A DNA stretch of 64,000 nucleotides from Macquaria australasica (lineage: Eukaryota > Chordata > Actinopteri > Centrarchiformes > Percichthyidae), in assembly GCA_005408345.1 (NCBI GenBank), contig SEMN01000080.1:992001-1056000 (forward strand), in the 5' to 3' direction. Below the pieces are notes generated by a model, which did no database searches, was not told where the DNA came from, and saw only the letters and a program-made list of their open reading frames with translations. Numbering within the stretch: position 1 is the stretch's first letter; the number at the start of each line of letters is the position of its first letter. Shown here one piece after another: positions 37,440-47,669 of the stretch. A program made the translations under genes and the position numbers.

Positions 37440-40400
37440 TCAAAATATTAATTGTCATTATTGCTTTGAACTGACCCATATTGATTATAGGCCGAGTATA
37501 CAGACTGGCAGCCTGTTCAACATGCCGCAAATGTTGCTGCTCCTGTTTGTTTGGTACTGCCTCAGGATTTTCACCACCACCACCACCACCGTTGTTGTTT
37601 TGGTGCTGCTCAATATGTATCCATGGGGAGTTAAGTACATTTGTGTATGCCAACTGTGCTCCACTGCTACTGCAAGAAACACTTGAGCAAACAGAAAACT
37701 TTCAAATCTGTACAGCCATGTCATGCAGACTGAGTTTTATCCTTAGAGTAAACATGGCAAACGCAGCAATTTACAATCTGAAATACATTGACAGGATTTA
37801 ACTTCAGAGCTTCGGTCACACATTATTACACACAAATTATTTCCCCAAGCTTTTCATGAATACATTAACATGCACGGGAGCTATGACTTTGGTCCTTTTT
37901 GTTTTAACACAACAACCAGAATCAATAACAAAAAACTGTTGTTTTTCATGTTATAATAATCTTTTGATATATCAGAATACATTCTGACTCAAATGTGTCT
38001 GAATCATTTACACTGAAACTGGGCAGCAAGGTGGCTACAGACCACCCCTCAACTGGAGAAACTCTATTTGAGCCCACCTAGAGGCTCCTTTCTATAGGCC
38101 CATGATACGCAACCCCAACCACCACCCTCGTACCACATCATCACTGAGCCTGTAGTTGCACATCTGACCTGTTAAGTACCCATCAGGTGAAGTACTTGTC
38201 CTACCACACCATATGTGGAAATCAAAACCGATAAATAATCACACAATACACAGCCAGATAACAGATCATACATTGTTGCCATCCAGTGAAACCATGTATC
38301 TCCAAATTTTGTGATTTTAAGTGTTCCCTTAAGGGTTGAGAAAATTCTCCTACTTCTTAAACATCTGAAACCCCATTGGATTATATGAAAAATGCATTGT
38401 GCAAAATGTAATAATGCAAGGCTGCTTTACTTTACTCATTTATGGAGATACATGGTTTTCACAGGGCAGCAACACTGTGCAATATACTATTGTCTGAAAG
38501 GATATTAAAATGGAACAACTAGATTTGGGTCTAATAAGGAATCAGAGATAAACAACAATCAAGTCATAAATTGAGATTATTTCAACGAGTTAGTAGTATA
38601 GTAAAGTAAAGGGCAAAGTGTACAGGCTTTAACAATATAACTGTGTAGTGCAAGAGAGGACACAAATACCAGGGTATATTTTGTTGTTGTTTGTTATCTT
38701 AACCACCTGATAACCTTCTGTGGTTAAGATGTGAGTTTAGGATTAAGTGGTTCAAAGAAATCATGATTTGCTCAAGAATCTCCATTGAAAAGCTTTCACT
38801 GGACATTTGCCATCAAATCAGTCCCAACATCTAACTGCAAAATCAATACATCATCAATACTGACACCGGAGACGTGTCATCAGTGCTGACAGCTCGTCTC
38901 CTGATAGCTTCTCTCACTATCATAGCAGGATAATTTAATGCATTTATGCAACGCTGTGTGATCTGTGTTGTATAACCGGGGTCGGTGAACACATGAGCTG
39001 AACATTAATGAAATATTATAAATTAATCTACAAACAAATACATTACTGTATCATTATCTGCTCCTGATGGTCAGGGGCCGCTTCCACACGTCCAACGTTG
39101 CTGTCTCAACAACAAATACACAACTGATCAACGGCAAACATTTTAAGGTGCCTCTCTTTTACCTGCAGGTTGTTCTATGTTTTATTTTTGCACAGCCAGC
39201 TCTCCACTGGATTCCTTGATAGCGCTCAACATGTCTGCTGTAATCTTGCAAAACTGCAAACCATCTACATTGTATATGTGTTGCCTGTTATGCTCAGTTT
39301 TCTACTTATTTGGGTTTTTTTTACTTTCTCCACCCTACTGTCTTTGTTTCTCTCTTTCCTGTTCCTCTTCTCTTCCCTATTGCAGCTTTCCCCCCCAGCT
39401 CCCCGCTGACAGCTGGATTACCATGTATCAATGCAGTGCCAGAAACTGGCTGCCAGACAAAATCATGTTTTGTCTCATTCTTGGCCACTGCAGTGTGATG
39501 AGGACCAACAGCGTATGACATTGGGAACAAGAGAAAGAAAGCCGGGTGTGACCACAGACAAAGGTGACAGGAAGTTTACGTTCCCATATGTACGTATGTA
39601 AACAGCCATATGTATATGTTTATATATGAACAGCATGCAAATTTGTGCTCGTCATGCATGAATATGTTGTCCCTCTGAAAATGTCATGGCAGAAAGTAAT
39701 CAGTTACAGATTGCTAATGACAAACATTCATTAGTAATCACTTTAAAGGCTGTATGGGAGTTATGTGTGCACATACAGTATATATATATATACAGTATTG
39801 TCTACATTTAGGTCTGTGGAGATGTCTGTATGTGTCTGCATGTGATGTCTGTTCGAAGGTTATAAATGCTTATTGTCCCAGAGACCAACATGAAATTGCA
39901 GTGCGATAAGAAAGATTCTCACTGGCTTGCAGGCTGAATATTGGATTTTCCAAAAAGTCAATAAAGGGCTTGATCATTAAAGTGAATAAATATTCTCTCT
40001 CCCCTCAAAGCTATTTCAAGACTTGCAGTTTCCTATCGCTACTGTGGCTCTTTTATTTACAGTTTTGTGCTGACACACACACTCTTACTCCATGTAGTGT
40101 CTTATATGAAACTGAAAAGAGGTGCATGAAGGGAAAGTTGCCAATAATACAGAGACGGCTCTATTAAAATGGATTACCCCCCCCACCCCAACCCCACTCT
40201 CACCCTTCCTCTGCACTCCCCAAAAATAATGTATACGATTTCTGTCAGGGCTTTTGCAATAGATTGGCTTTTTTGTATACCTGTTTCCCAGAGGCGTAGG
40301 AGAGGTTATTTTGGAGCCTTTGGTAGATGTGGAGGAAGCGATTTCCTGAAGAGATCAAAATACTATCATGCGGAAATACACAGTATTGCGGTCATTATCT

Positions 40401-40640
40401 GCTACCTATATAGTAGACTCAATCAGAGACTTTTTACTGCTGCAGCATGCTGACATGAAATACACAATAATAAAGCCCAACTAATTATCAGGTAGACGGT
40501 ATAGTTCACCATGAAGCTGACAAGCAAACTGAGGATTTCAAAATTTAAAAAGTGTTGCCTCATTGATGTTTAAGTTCACAAAGTACCATTTTCTACCAAA
40601 TCCTTTATATAGAATTGATAACTTAAAACTAATGGCTTAG
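37440..40640. other. Non-coding, few features
   Basis: (CAC)n run at 37573-37590 next to GTTGTTGTTTTGG. A perfect 11 bp hairpin lies at 38696-38730. 38020-38110 vaguely recalls the head of a tRNA-type SINE (GGGCAGCAAGGTGGC) but is too worn to call. A long pyrimidine tract ending TTGCAG (39340-39384) looks like a splice acceptor without a recognisable exon. (TA)n at 39778-39792. Confidence 0.4.
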
Positions 40641-40784
40641 TTACTTGTTAATAAATTATATATATTATATAACTTTTTTCAAGCCAATAAGTAGAACAAC
40701 GTTGCCAAAAATCCCTTTGGTTGCTGTTTATCTTCCTCCAGAGTGACACTTGCTTTGTCTTCATTTTTGCTCCAATGAACCGTA

Positions 40785-40797
40785 TGACCTCTGACCT
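40785..40797 (-). promoter_or_regulatory. Perfect DR1 nuclear-receptor-type site
   Basis: TGACCTCTGACCT reads AGGTCA-G-AGGTCA on the minus strand, a direct repeat with one-base spacing, the site type bound by RXR heterodimers, HNF4 and COUP-TF. Binding here is inference; it is part of a repeat arm. Confidence 0.5.
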
Positions 40798-40894
40798 TCT
40801 GGAAAATAATCATTGTATAAATAAATAATTTATTTAATAAATACTTACATAACAAATGGCTTTTGGTCCAGATGCCCTGCAGCTATTTTCCAGG

Positions 40895-40907
40895 AGGTCA
40901 GAGGTCA
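40895..40907 (+). promoter_or_regulatory. Perfect DR1 nuclear-receptor-type site
   Basis: AGGTCA-G-AGGTCA on the plus strand, the mirror of the site at 40785-40797 in the opposite arm. Both half-sites are perfect. Confidence 0.5.
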
Positions 40908-41094
40908 TTGGAGGGATCTTCTTGATTAATAAAAGAAATAAAAAGACAAATCAAAACTTGTTCTTATTACTGATCTATAAATCATTAGTAAATTATTTAT
41001 TAACCATTAAAAAGCCACAGTTTACAGTTTATAAACCTTTATAAAGGGTGACTTATTGGAATGTGATACCTGACCTTTTTTTTTTAACTTAGAG

Positions 41095-41800
41095 TCTACA
41101 AAGTATGTGAGGTTGTTTTTAGGCACAACAGCGCTTTGAGATGAATGCTAACATCAGCATGCTAACATGCTAACAATGACAATGCTAACATGCTTATGTT
41201 TAGAGGGTATAATGTTTACCATGTTCAGCATCTTAGCTTTGCATACTAACATTTGCTAATTATCCCTGAACACAGAGCTGAGCTGAGGCTGGTGGGAATG
41301 TCATTAGTTTTGCAGGTACTTAGTCACAGACCAAAGTATTGGACAAGTTAAATGTTTGACCTGATGATGGTGCTAGATCAAACGTCAGGGGATCACCAAA
41401 GCCATTACAATTCATCCTGAGAAAGACATTAATGTATGTACCAAATTCCATGGAAATCCACCCAGTAGCTGTGGAGACATTTCCCTCTGAACCAAAAATG
41501 TCAACCTCATGGTGGCGCTAGAGGAAAAGTCATTAGGATTCAACCTCTGGGAACAATGAATGTCTACAAAATTTTGCACCAATCCATATGGCAGATGTCA
41601 AGATATTTCCCTAAATAAATGAAAACTTTCAGTAGCTGGTGGCGCTAGAGAAAAAGTGAGGGGATCACCAAAGTCTTTAAGATTCATTCTCTGGGGATCA
41701 TTAATGTCTGTATATAATTGCATGACAATCCATCAAACAGTTGCTCAGATATTTCAGTCTGGACCAAAGTGGTGGACCAAAAGACAGCGTGACGTCGGCT
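41095..41800 (+). repeat. Modular interspersed repeat ('gctaacatgctaac' / 'tggtggcgctaga')
   Basis: It starts with GCTAACATCAGCATGCTAAC and more GCTAACATG words. Three related modules of about 125-145 bases follow. The first two end in GGTGGCGCTAGAG and the third in AAAGTGGTGGACC. Shared wording includes GGGGATCACCAAAG (41389, 41661), ATTCATCCTG/ATTCATTCTC, AATGTCTG/AATGTATG and GATATTTC. I know this arrangement from perch-like fish genomes; class uncertain. Not coding. Confidence 0.7.
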
Positions 41801-41814
41801 GTGTTTCTCCAAAA

Positions 41815-41995
41815 GTTGATTCTGTTTTAACTTTTCTCCTCCGGGTCCGCTGCATTTTTTGGCACCCCCCTGCGGTCCTGACCGCCGCAGCCTAAACACA
41901 CTACCCACGTTCAAATGAATGGGAGGTCTGACGTTTTCACCGCAGTTCCTGATTTGGTCTGAATTCGGCCTTAATCGTGTATTTCCCTTTTCCAT
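41815..41995. repeat. Interspersed repeat fragment
   Basis: CCGGGTCCGCTGCATTTTTT, GACCGCCGCAGCCTAAACAC and TTCAAATGAATGGGAGGTCT form a sequence I recall as dispersed in fishes. It contains the short inverted pair TGCGGTC / GACCGC. The minus-strand frame at 41684-41995 crosses it and is not credible. Confidence 0.5.
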
Positions 41996-41999
41996 TTAA

Positions 42000-42880
42000 A
42001 TTACGCTTTCTTGCTCATCTTATAACTCTGGAGTATCACAGGGCACTGGCGAATTGGCAGTTTAGGGATTCGTGTGAGGACACAGAACCACAAATGTTTG
42101 ATAAGAATCGTTATACTTGAAATAACACTCCTGTCCCTGTGGTTGAAGTACGATTTCCAGCACATCTTCTTCCCACTGATGACTAATGGTGTCATGAGAC
42201 AGCTGCCCAACGATTCATCCCCGTATCTGTCGGTCCTGTTGGCGATATCTCTTCTTCCATTTGCTTGCACATTGTTTCTGGTTATTTACTGAGCTGCAAT
42301 CCCCTAAACCCAGACAGACAGGACAGGGCTGATTTGTATTCATCTGGACCGTAAGGAAGGAAAGCAGGAGTGATTGGGCAAGAATACATGAGTGTATGTG
42401 TGTTCGGGATATGTATATCTCCAAGTATATGTGCATGTCCAGGTGTGTACATCCCTGTGAAAATTTGTATGTGTGTGGGGCAGCTTACTTCTACTCCACT
42501 CACCCAGCACTACCCAAGTTAATTAGTTTATTTATGAGGGAGGCGAGCGGCAAGAGGAGGCAAATGAAGACTTAGTATTGTTACTTATCCTGACAGAGCA
42601 GGATAGAGAGATTAACTATGTGGGTCCAAGATACAGCTCTTGTGGATTGATGACTGGGAGCAACTGGGAGACAGACTCAACAATTCTTGATACTAACAAA
42701 GTGCCCATGAAAACCTTGTATCTCCCACAAGTGACCTCCTCTCAAACTAACATATCAGTTGTCGATGTTGGGGGCATCACTTTAAATTTTGGGGATGGTG
42801 TGATTACCCAGCGTTCCAAAAATACATTGTTAAATATGCTGAAACTCTCGTACAATACATGCTTTAATGCTTTAATTTCA
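42000..42880. other. Non-coding, no confident feature
   Basis: The frame at 42578-42943 (121 residues) leads into the LINE but shows no reverse-transcriptase motif; it may be unrelated flank. Nothing else seen. Confidence 0.4.
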
Positions 42881-42889
42881 CTAAGACTT

Positions 42890-43740
42890 GTTTATAGACT
42901 GATTGCAGTGTCACCGTTAGTGCTCTCAAATGGTTGGTTTTGAACCTCTCCAATAGGAAGCTTTCAGCCATGATTGGTAACCATTAATCTTCTGTCCACT
43001 CAGTGTCCCAAGGGTCCACCCTCGGGCCGATTTGTTTTTAATTTATATGTTCCTCTTGGGTCACATCATCAGCCATCACAATATCGATTTCCATTGTTAT
43101 GCAGATGATACACAGTTGTACATTTCTTTTAATCCGAATTATCTTAACGGACTATCGATTCTGCATGACTGTCTTCATGACATTAAGAAAGTTTAATGTT
43201 AAAAAAAAGAGGTATTAATCATCAGTCTATCTCTCATTGTCAACAGTCCAGCAATCCTCGAGTTCTTTATCCAACCATATGATAGGCCCTACCAGTGTGC
43301 AAGCATTTACGATTTTATTTTGACTCAGGTCTACTGTACGTTTGTCACATCAGTCACATCACAAGACTGGTCCAGTGTATTTCCTGCAGGTCAGCAATAT
43401 TGCAAAACAATGCACTTTTTTAGTCTTATATCAATATTCAAATATTTCAGCTTGTCCAAAACTCTGCTGCCAGGATATTAACAAATCACCAAACGGTACA
43501 CACACACACACACACACACACTACTCCCATTTTAGCATCACTACACAGGCTCCCAGTTCGTTTTAGAATTAAATTTTAAAATTCTTAAAATTACCTATAA
43601 AGGCATTACATTGTAAAGCCCCAGAATATGTTAAACAGTTTCAGCCTTACTATCCTTTGCAATGTCTGAAGTCATCAGAGCAGTGCCTTCTTACCATACC
43701 TCAAACCAAACTCAGATCTAAAGGGGACCAAGATTATACT
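42890..43740 (+). mobile_element. L2-like LINE, 3' part of reverse transcriptase (dead)
   Basis: In shifting frames the translation follows a non-LTR reverse transcriptase: ALKWLVLNLSNRKLSAMIG (about 42925-42978), SVSQGSTLGPI (42997-43035, the usual GVPQGSVLGPL block), then FHCYADDTQLYISF at about 43089-43130 with the catalytic YADD. Next come weaker matches to LxxSKTEVLIIG and RNIAK, LVQNSAARILT near 43454-43490, and TPILASLHRLPVRFRIKFKI after 43524. This order is that of L2/CR1-type fish LINEs. There are several frameshifts and stops, sequence between the YADD and the tail is shortened, and a (CA)n run (43499-43521) interrupts it. Truncated at the 5' end and inactive. Confidence 0.8.
43499..43521 (+). 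repeat. (CA)n microsatellite inside the LINE
   Basis: About 11 CA units between the LINE's AARILT and TPILASLH blocks, where the intact protein has a short basic linker. Confidence 0.9.
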
Positions 43741-43768
43741 CCCCCCCCCCCTTTTTTTTTTAAAAAAG
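43741..43768 (+). repeat. Poly(C)-poly(T)-poly(A) block
   Basis: A run of about 11 C, then about 10 T, then A6 and GG, next to the LINE's likely 3' end. Possibly an expanded tail or an insertion scar. Confidence 0.8.
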
Positions 43769-43869
43769 GTCTGTATATTATTTTATTATTACTATAAAGC
43801 CCTGTTCATCCTCCCACTCAACTCGAAACACTTCTGCCTGAACATCAAACAGGAATTAGACATTTTTTA

Positions 43870-44150
43870 GACATTTTGATCAAATTACACCTGTTCCGAC
43901 ATCCCTTCACAGGCTCCAATTCAAGCTAGATTAGATTTTAAAGTGCTTCTGTTGACATATGCTGTGCTGTGAATCATTACATGGGCTTCTCTACCATTCA
44001 GCAGCCTCTTCATCTCGCATCTACCCTGTCATGTCCTCTAGTTGCAGGATGCTGTTAGCTTGCTGAATCAAGAAAAAAAAAATCTGCAAGCAGCAGAGCA
44101 TTTTCTTCCCCTGTTACTCATCTCTGGCACCAAATCCTTTTGCAATTAAA
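43870..44150 (+). mobile_element. Second L2-like LINE 3' fragment
   Basis: ITPVPTSLHRLQFKLD (from about 43885), then in another frame RLDFKVLLLTYAVL (43926-43965), is a second copy of the 'DHITPVLxSLHWLPVxFRIDFKVLLLTYKAL' tail block already present at 43524. The two neighbouring fragments are therefore separate insertions or a tandem duplication. Stops and frameshifts present. Confidence 0.65.
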
Positions 44151-44199
44151 ATCTAGTGGAAATCCAAAATCAAATCAAACACATGCATTCTCACTGTAC

Positions 44200-44720
44200 T
44201 CATATGATTGACTGTCACAGATGTGTGGACAAGGCAGTAATATTGAGGACCCAAATGCAGACACTGAGGCAGAACAGGTCAAAGAAAAAGGACTTTACTA
44301 AACCAATGTTCAAATTAAGAGGCTTACAGTCGGGCAGTCCAAAAGAGCAAACAAATCCAGAAGGGCAAGGCAGGCAGGTCATAAACAGGCAGCAGGTCAA
44401 ACACAGGTAGAAAATATCAGGCTAAAAATCAGGAACAGGAAAACAGGAAAAGGTACATAGCTGGAATACAAGTGCACAACATGGCAAACTGGCAAAGGGA
44501 AAGGTGCTGGTGCTGGTTATATAGACTGTCGGGTGAGAGACGGGTGTGACAGCAGGTGGGAATGATTTGGGAATGTGAACAGGTGAGCAGGTGGATGTGG
44601 AAGTCAGGTGACCAGGATTGGTGAGGAAGTCTGAGGGCATCTGGTGGACAGGTGGAGAAGAGCAGTTCTGGACATTTCCTCAGAAATACATGGGCCTGAC
44701 TTAATTTAGACAGCACTGAC
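44200..44720. repeat. Interspersed repeat rich in 'caggt/aggca' words
   Basis: GAGGACCCAAATGCAGACAC, AGGCAGGCAGGTCATAAACA, CAGGCTAAAAATCAGGAACA and CAGGTGAGCAGGTGGATGTG form a low-complexity, purine-biased sequence I recognise as a recurrent fish repeat. Class unknown. Open frames on both strands at 44156-44722 lie inside and are by-products. Confidence 0.55.
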
Positions 44721-45215
44721 ACAGAAACCTGTCATTAAGTATGGGCTGGGTTATGGTAACCTTGTTAGGATTGTGTAATTTGTTGTGCTTACTGTATTGT
44801 TGCTTTATGCATACTTATTGTTTAATTTTGTCCTGTGATGATTAGTAAATCCAGGTAGGGTCTTTCTCTTTAAAGGCCTTTGCAACATGCTTGTGACAAA
44901 GGCTATATATTTTGGACCACTACTATGAAAAGTAAGGGGCAACTCAAATGAATATCAATGTTAAGTGCAGGTGCAAGAATAAAATTATAGAAAAACATAG
45001 AAAACATACTTCAAACCAAGAAATTGGCTGTCTGTGTTAAACATATCAGGACCATGACCATATTCAAGCACAGACACAGACTCACTAAAATACTTGTAAC
45101 AATCTATGAATTTTAAACCAGGGCCTTGAGCTTTTCTAAGTCGATGATCTTGACTGATGTCTGTGTATTTTGTAGGCAGTATGCTCAGTGTGCTCCAACC
45201 GAAGTGCTTGTTGAA

Positions 45216-45281
45216 TGGTCAAACAACGTCTGAAATCCCCTTAATTCAGACATTGCTGGGATTTCAGACATTGTTTGACCA
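45216..45281. repeat. Near-perfect 24 bp hairpin (inverted repeat)
   Basis: Arms 45216-45239 and 45258-45281 are reverse complements except for one C/A mismatch, around an 18-base loop. The word TTCAGACATTG occurs both in the loop (45245-45255) and in the right arm (45263-45273), suggesting the hairpin grew by template switching. The total of 66 bases is about microRNA-precursor size, but a MITE remnant or replication-slippage product is as likely. Confidence 0.75.
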
Positions 45282-45580
45282 AACCAAACAAGCTGACATT
45301 AATGCAGACTTCACGCAGAGATTGATCAGGTGTTCAGAGATGAGAAAGTAAGCAGGGGTTCAACTTCTCTCTCAACCTCTTCCACATTTTTTACACAAAC
45401 TGGCGTTTCTGTGTGTACAACCCAATGAATGCTTTCCAGGAAATACTGTCCAATGTGTGCACTGTTCTCCCCATATTCAAACAATTATCACATCTCCCCC
45501 CTCTCTATGACAGCAGGCTTGACGGCACATCGCGCAAACTAGTTTAATTTTCTAGCATACCACCGCCTTTACAGTAGCAT

Positions 45581-45926
45581 GGCTGGATTAAGCTGTTAGG
45601 GGGCCCAGGGGCAAAAATGAGCTGTGGTCCCCACCGACCCCCCACTGGAATACTACCCTGCGCCAGGTTTGTTGTATGTCAGTTAGTACGTGATAATTTA
45701 AATAAAAACTAATTTGTTTAAAACTTAGGCCCACTCTATAAGACAGGGCCACAGGATTGGATAAAAATGCAGGAGCCACCTTAGGGCCCTTACCATTTCA
45801 GTTATTAATAGTGTTTGGTGGTGCATAAAAAAGCATGAAAGATTGGTAATTAATCAAATTACCACAAATTGCCACACAGTCAAGCTCAGGGGCAGTTGCC
45901 CACTTTGCCCAGTTCGTAATCCAGCC
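45581..45926. mobile_element. Nonautonomous DNA element with 10 bp TIRs
   Basis: Perfect terminal arms GGCTGGATTA (45581-45590) and TAATCCAGCC (45917-45926). Inside the left arm is GGGGGCCCAGGGGCAAAAAT, inside the right arm GGCAGTTGCCCACTTTGCCC, the wording of a common fish repeat. 346 bases, no coding. The minus-strand frame at 45588-45779 is incidental. Confidence 0.65.
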
Positions 45927-45929
45927 TTG

Positions 45930-47440
45930 AGAAGAAGATGATATATCAGACGCCTGGCCTCATTTGACTACAGTGCTACTATGTAATACATAACCTCTGC
46001 TGCTGTTGTTTAAACTGGAAGTTTGATGGGGACACCAATAATATACAGTAATGCTCCTGGGGAATGAAAGCGTCCCAGTGTCTTAATGTTTTAACGATCA
46101 CATAATCTTTGCCCATATTGTTTTAGCCATAAATGTTGCTAAGATATATAACAAGATGGATTTTTAACTAGTTTTAGCATCATTTTACGAGCTCAGTGGC
46201 ATTTTATGAACTTTCAAGGGCATTTTCCCCTGTAGACCTTGTGAATTTCCAAACTCGACACGGACTAATACACAAGCTGAATTCAGTATATTAGACAGTT
46301 CATTTACTGTCCCCCTAACTGCACTTTTTTACTCCAACAAAAGGCCAACAAATAAGGCTCAATACTAATAAGAGCAGGTGTGGCATGATTGAAGCGTTCC
46401 CTTTTTGAAGCAGACAACTGCAGCGTATTTAAGTTAATGCTGTTGAATAATTACCCACCCTGGTGAACAGACTCAATAGCAACTGCCACTGTTTGCATTC
46501 AAACCGTTTGCCAACAAATTAATCATTGTGCGAGGACTTTAAGCAGAGGAGCTCTGGATGAAATTATCAATCAATTCTTGTCCTTGCTAGGCACTGAGAT
46601 CCAGCTTGCTAAACTAACAGTACACAGGATACTTTAAAAATTGCTTGGAAAAGATCTTTTGTTCACATCCAGCCATCTTAGTTCAGTCAGTGTAGCAGTA
46701 AATGTTCCTCTGTTGGCTGTTGAGCTGCGGGAATAGCAAGTGCCGTCTTTCAGTGCTCTCTATATCCATAATAGACCATCTGTATTCAGGCGGTACAAGT
46801 ACACACAGGTACACACAGACACACAAACACATACACAATACATCTGCACTTAAGAATGACACAGACTCTTCAATATTCCATGTCACTGTCAGAGGCCTGA
46901 CTGAAACACCTTTGCTACAAATTACTTTATAGAAAAGACAGAGTTTTAGAGTATAGGTATCCTCCCACTCCCCGTCGTAATGGGTTCTGATGCCTGATAG
47001 ATTGGAGCTGGGTAATGACATGCAAAATGCACACTGCGGAGGCAAAGTAATGGATAAAATCTATTTTCTTGTTTCATACATGCCAATTTGGAGTTGCTGG
47101 AGTGAGCTTGTTCGCCTGGAACCATCTACGGTTGGTAGAACTGACAGTAATGAGCACATCAATAAGAAACCTAAGATCTGCCCCCTCAGCCCTCCTGTCC
47201 TACCCTCCTGACACCTGCATCTGGGCCAATTTATGGCTACAATATGGCTTCCTCTGGTTCCAACTAATACTGCTGAGTGGGTGCTTTGAAAGCCTGCATA
47301 TGAATGAAGAAATAAAAATATATGTGCTGGTTTCATCCTAGGGCTTGAAAATAGTGATTTCATTGCATTTCTTTGAGCGATTTGTGATCACAACAGAAAC
47401 TAAAGACCTCTTAGTTGCAACAAGGGATGGTACGTTTGTG
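45930..47440. other. Non-coding, no confident feature
   Basis: Unique sequence with a short CA-rich stretch at 46798-46840. Overlapping frames on both strands at 46683-47363 show no domains. Confidence 0.45.
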
Positions 47441-47444
47441 AGAT

Positions 47445-47660
47445 CCTTAAAGAAATACATTTTGGGAAATGCGCTTATTTGCTTTCTTGCCAAAAGTTAG
47501 ATGACAAGATCGATAGACACTTGCATGTCTGTACAGTAAATATGAAGCTACAGGAGACAGGAGACAGTTAGCTTAGCTTAGCATAAAGACTAGAAACAGG
47601 GGCAAACTGCTAGCTCCTACCAGCACCTCTAAAAGCTGATTTAGTTACCTTAGTCTTTAT
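47445..47660 (+). repeat. Interspersed repeat ('ttagcttagcataaagac')
   Basis: TTTTGGGAAATGCGCTTATT, GCTTTCTTGCC, GTTAGCTTAGCTTAGCATAA, AGACTAGAAACAGGGGCAAA and CCTACCAGCACCTCTAAAAG in this order define a repeat very common in perch-like fishes. It contains a small tandem (GGAGACAGGAGACAG) near 47553. Not coding; class not certain. Confidence 0.75.
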
Positions 47661-47669
47661 TTCTTTCAC

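Larger units (their letters stand above)
40640..41060. repeat. Interspersed repeat with internal inverted arms
   Basis: Arms at 40785-40807 and 40885-40907 are inverted copies (22 of 23 match) around a 77-base AT-rich spacer (ATAAATAAATAATTTATTTA). Further arm similarity (CTCCAATGA at 40770-40778, TCATTGGAG at 40905-40913) lies outside a 6-base insertion. The downstream part (TTTATAAAGGGTGACTTATT at 41038) is wording I recall from a common fish repeat. No protein-coding potential. Confidence 0.55.

Noticed and set aside
38020..38110. Possible tRNA-headed SINE
   Set aside because: Only the GGGCAGCAAGGTGGC head is suggestive; no A/B box pair or tail can be aligned.
39340..39520. Strong splice-acceptor-like tract followed by short open frames
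   Set aside because: No frame continues with recognisable protein and no donor follows; isolated acceptor-like tracts are common.
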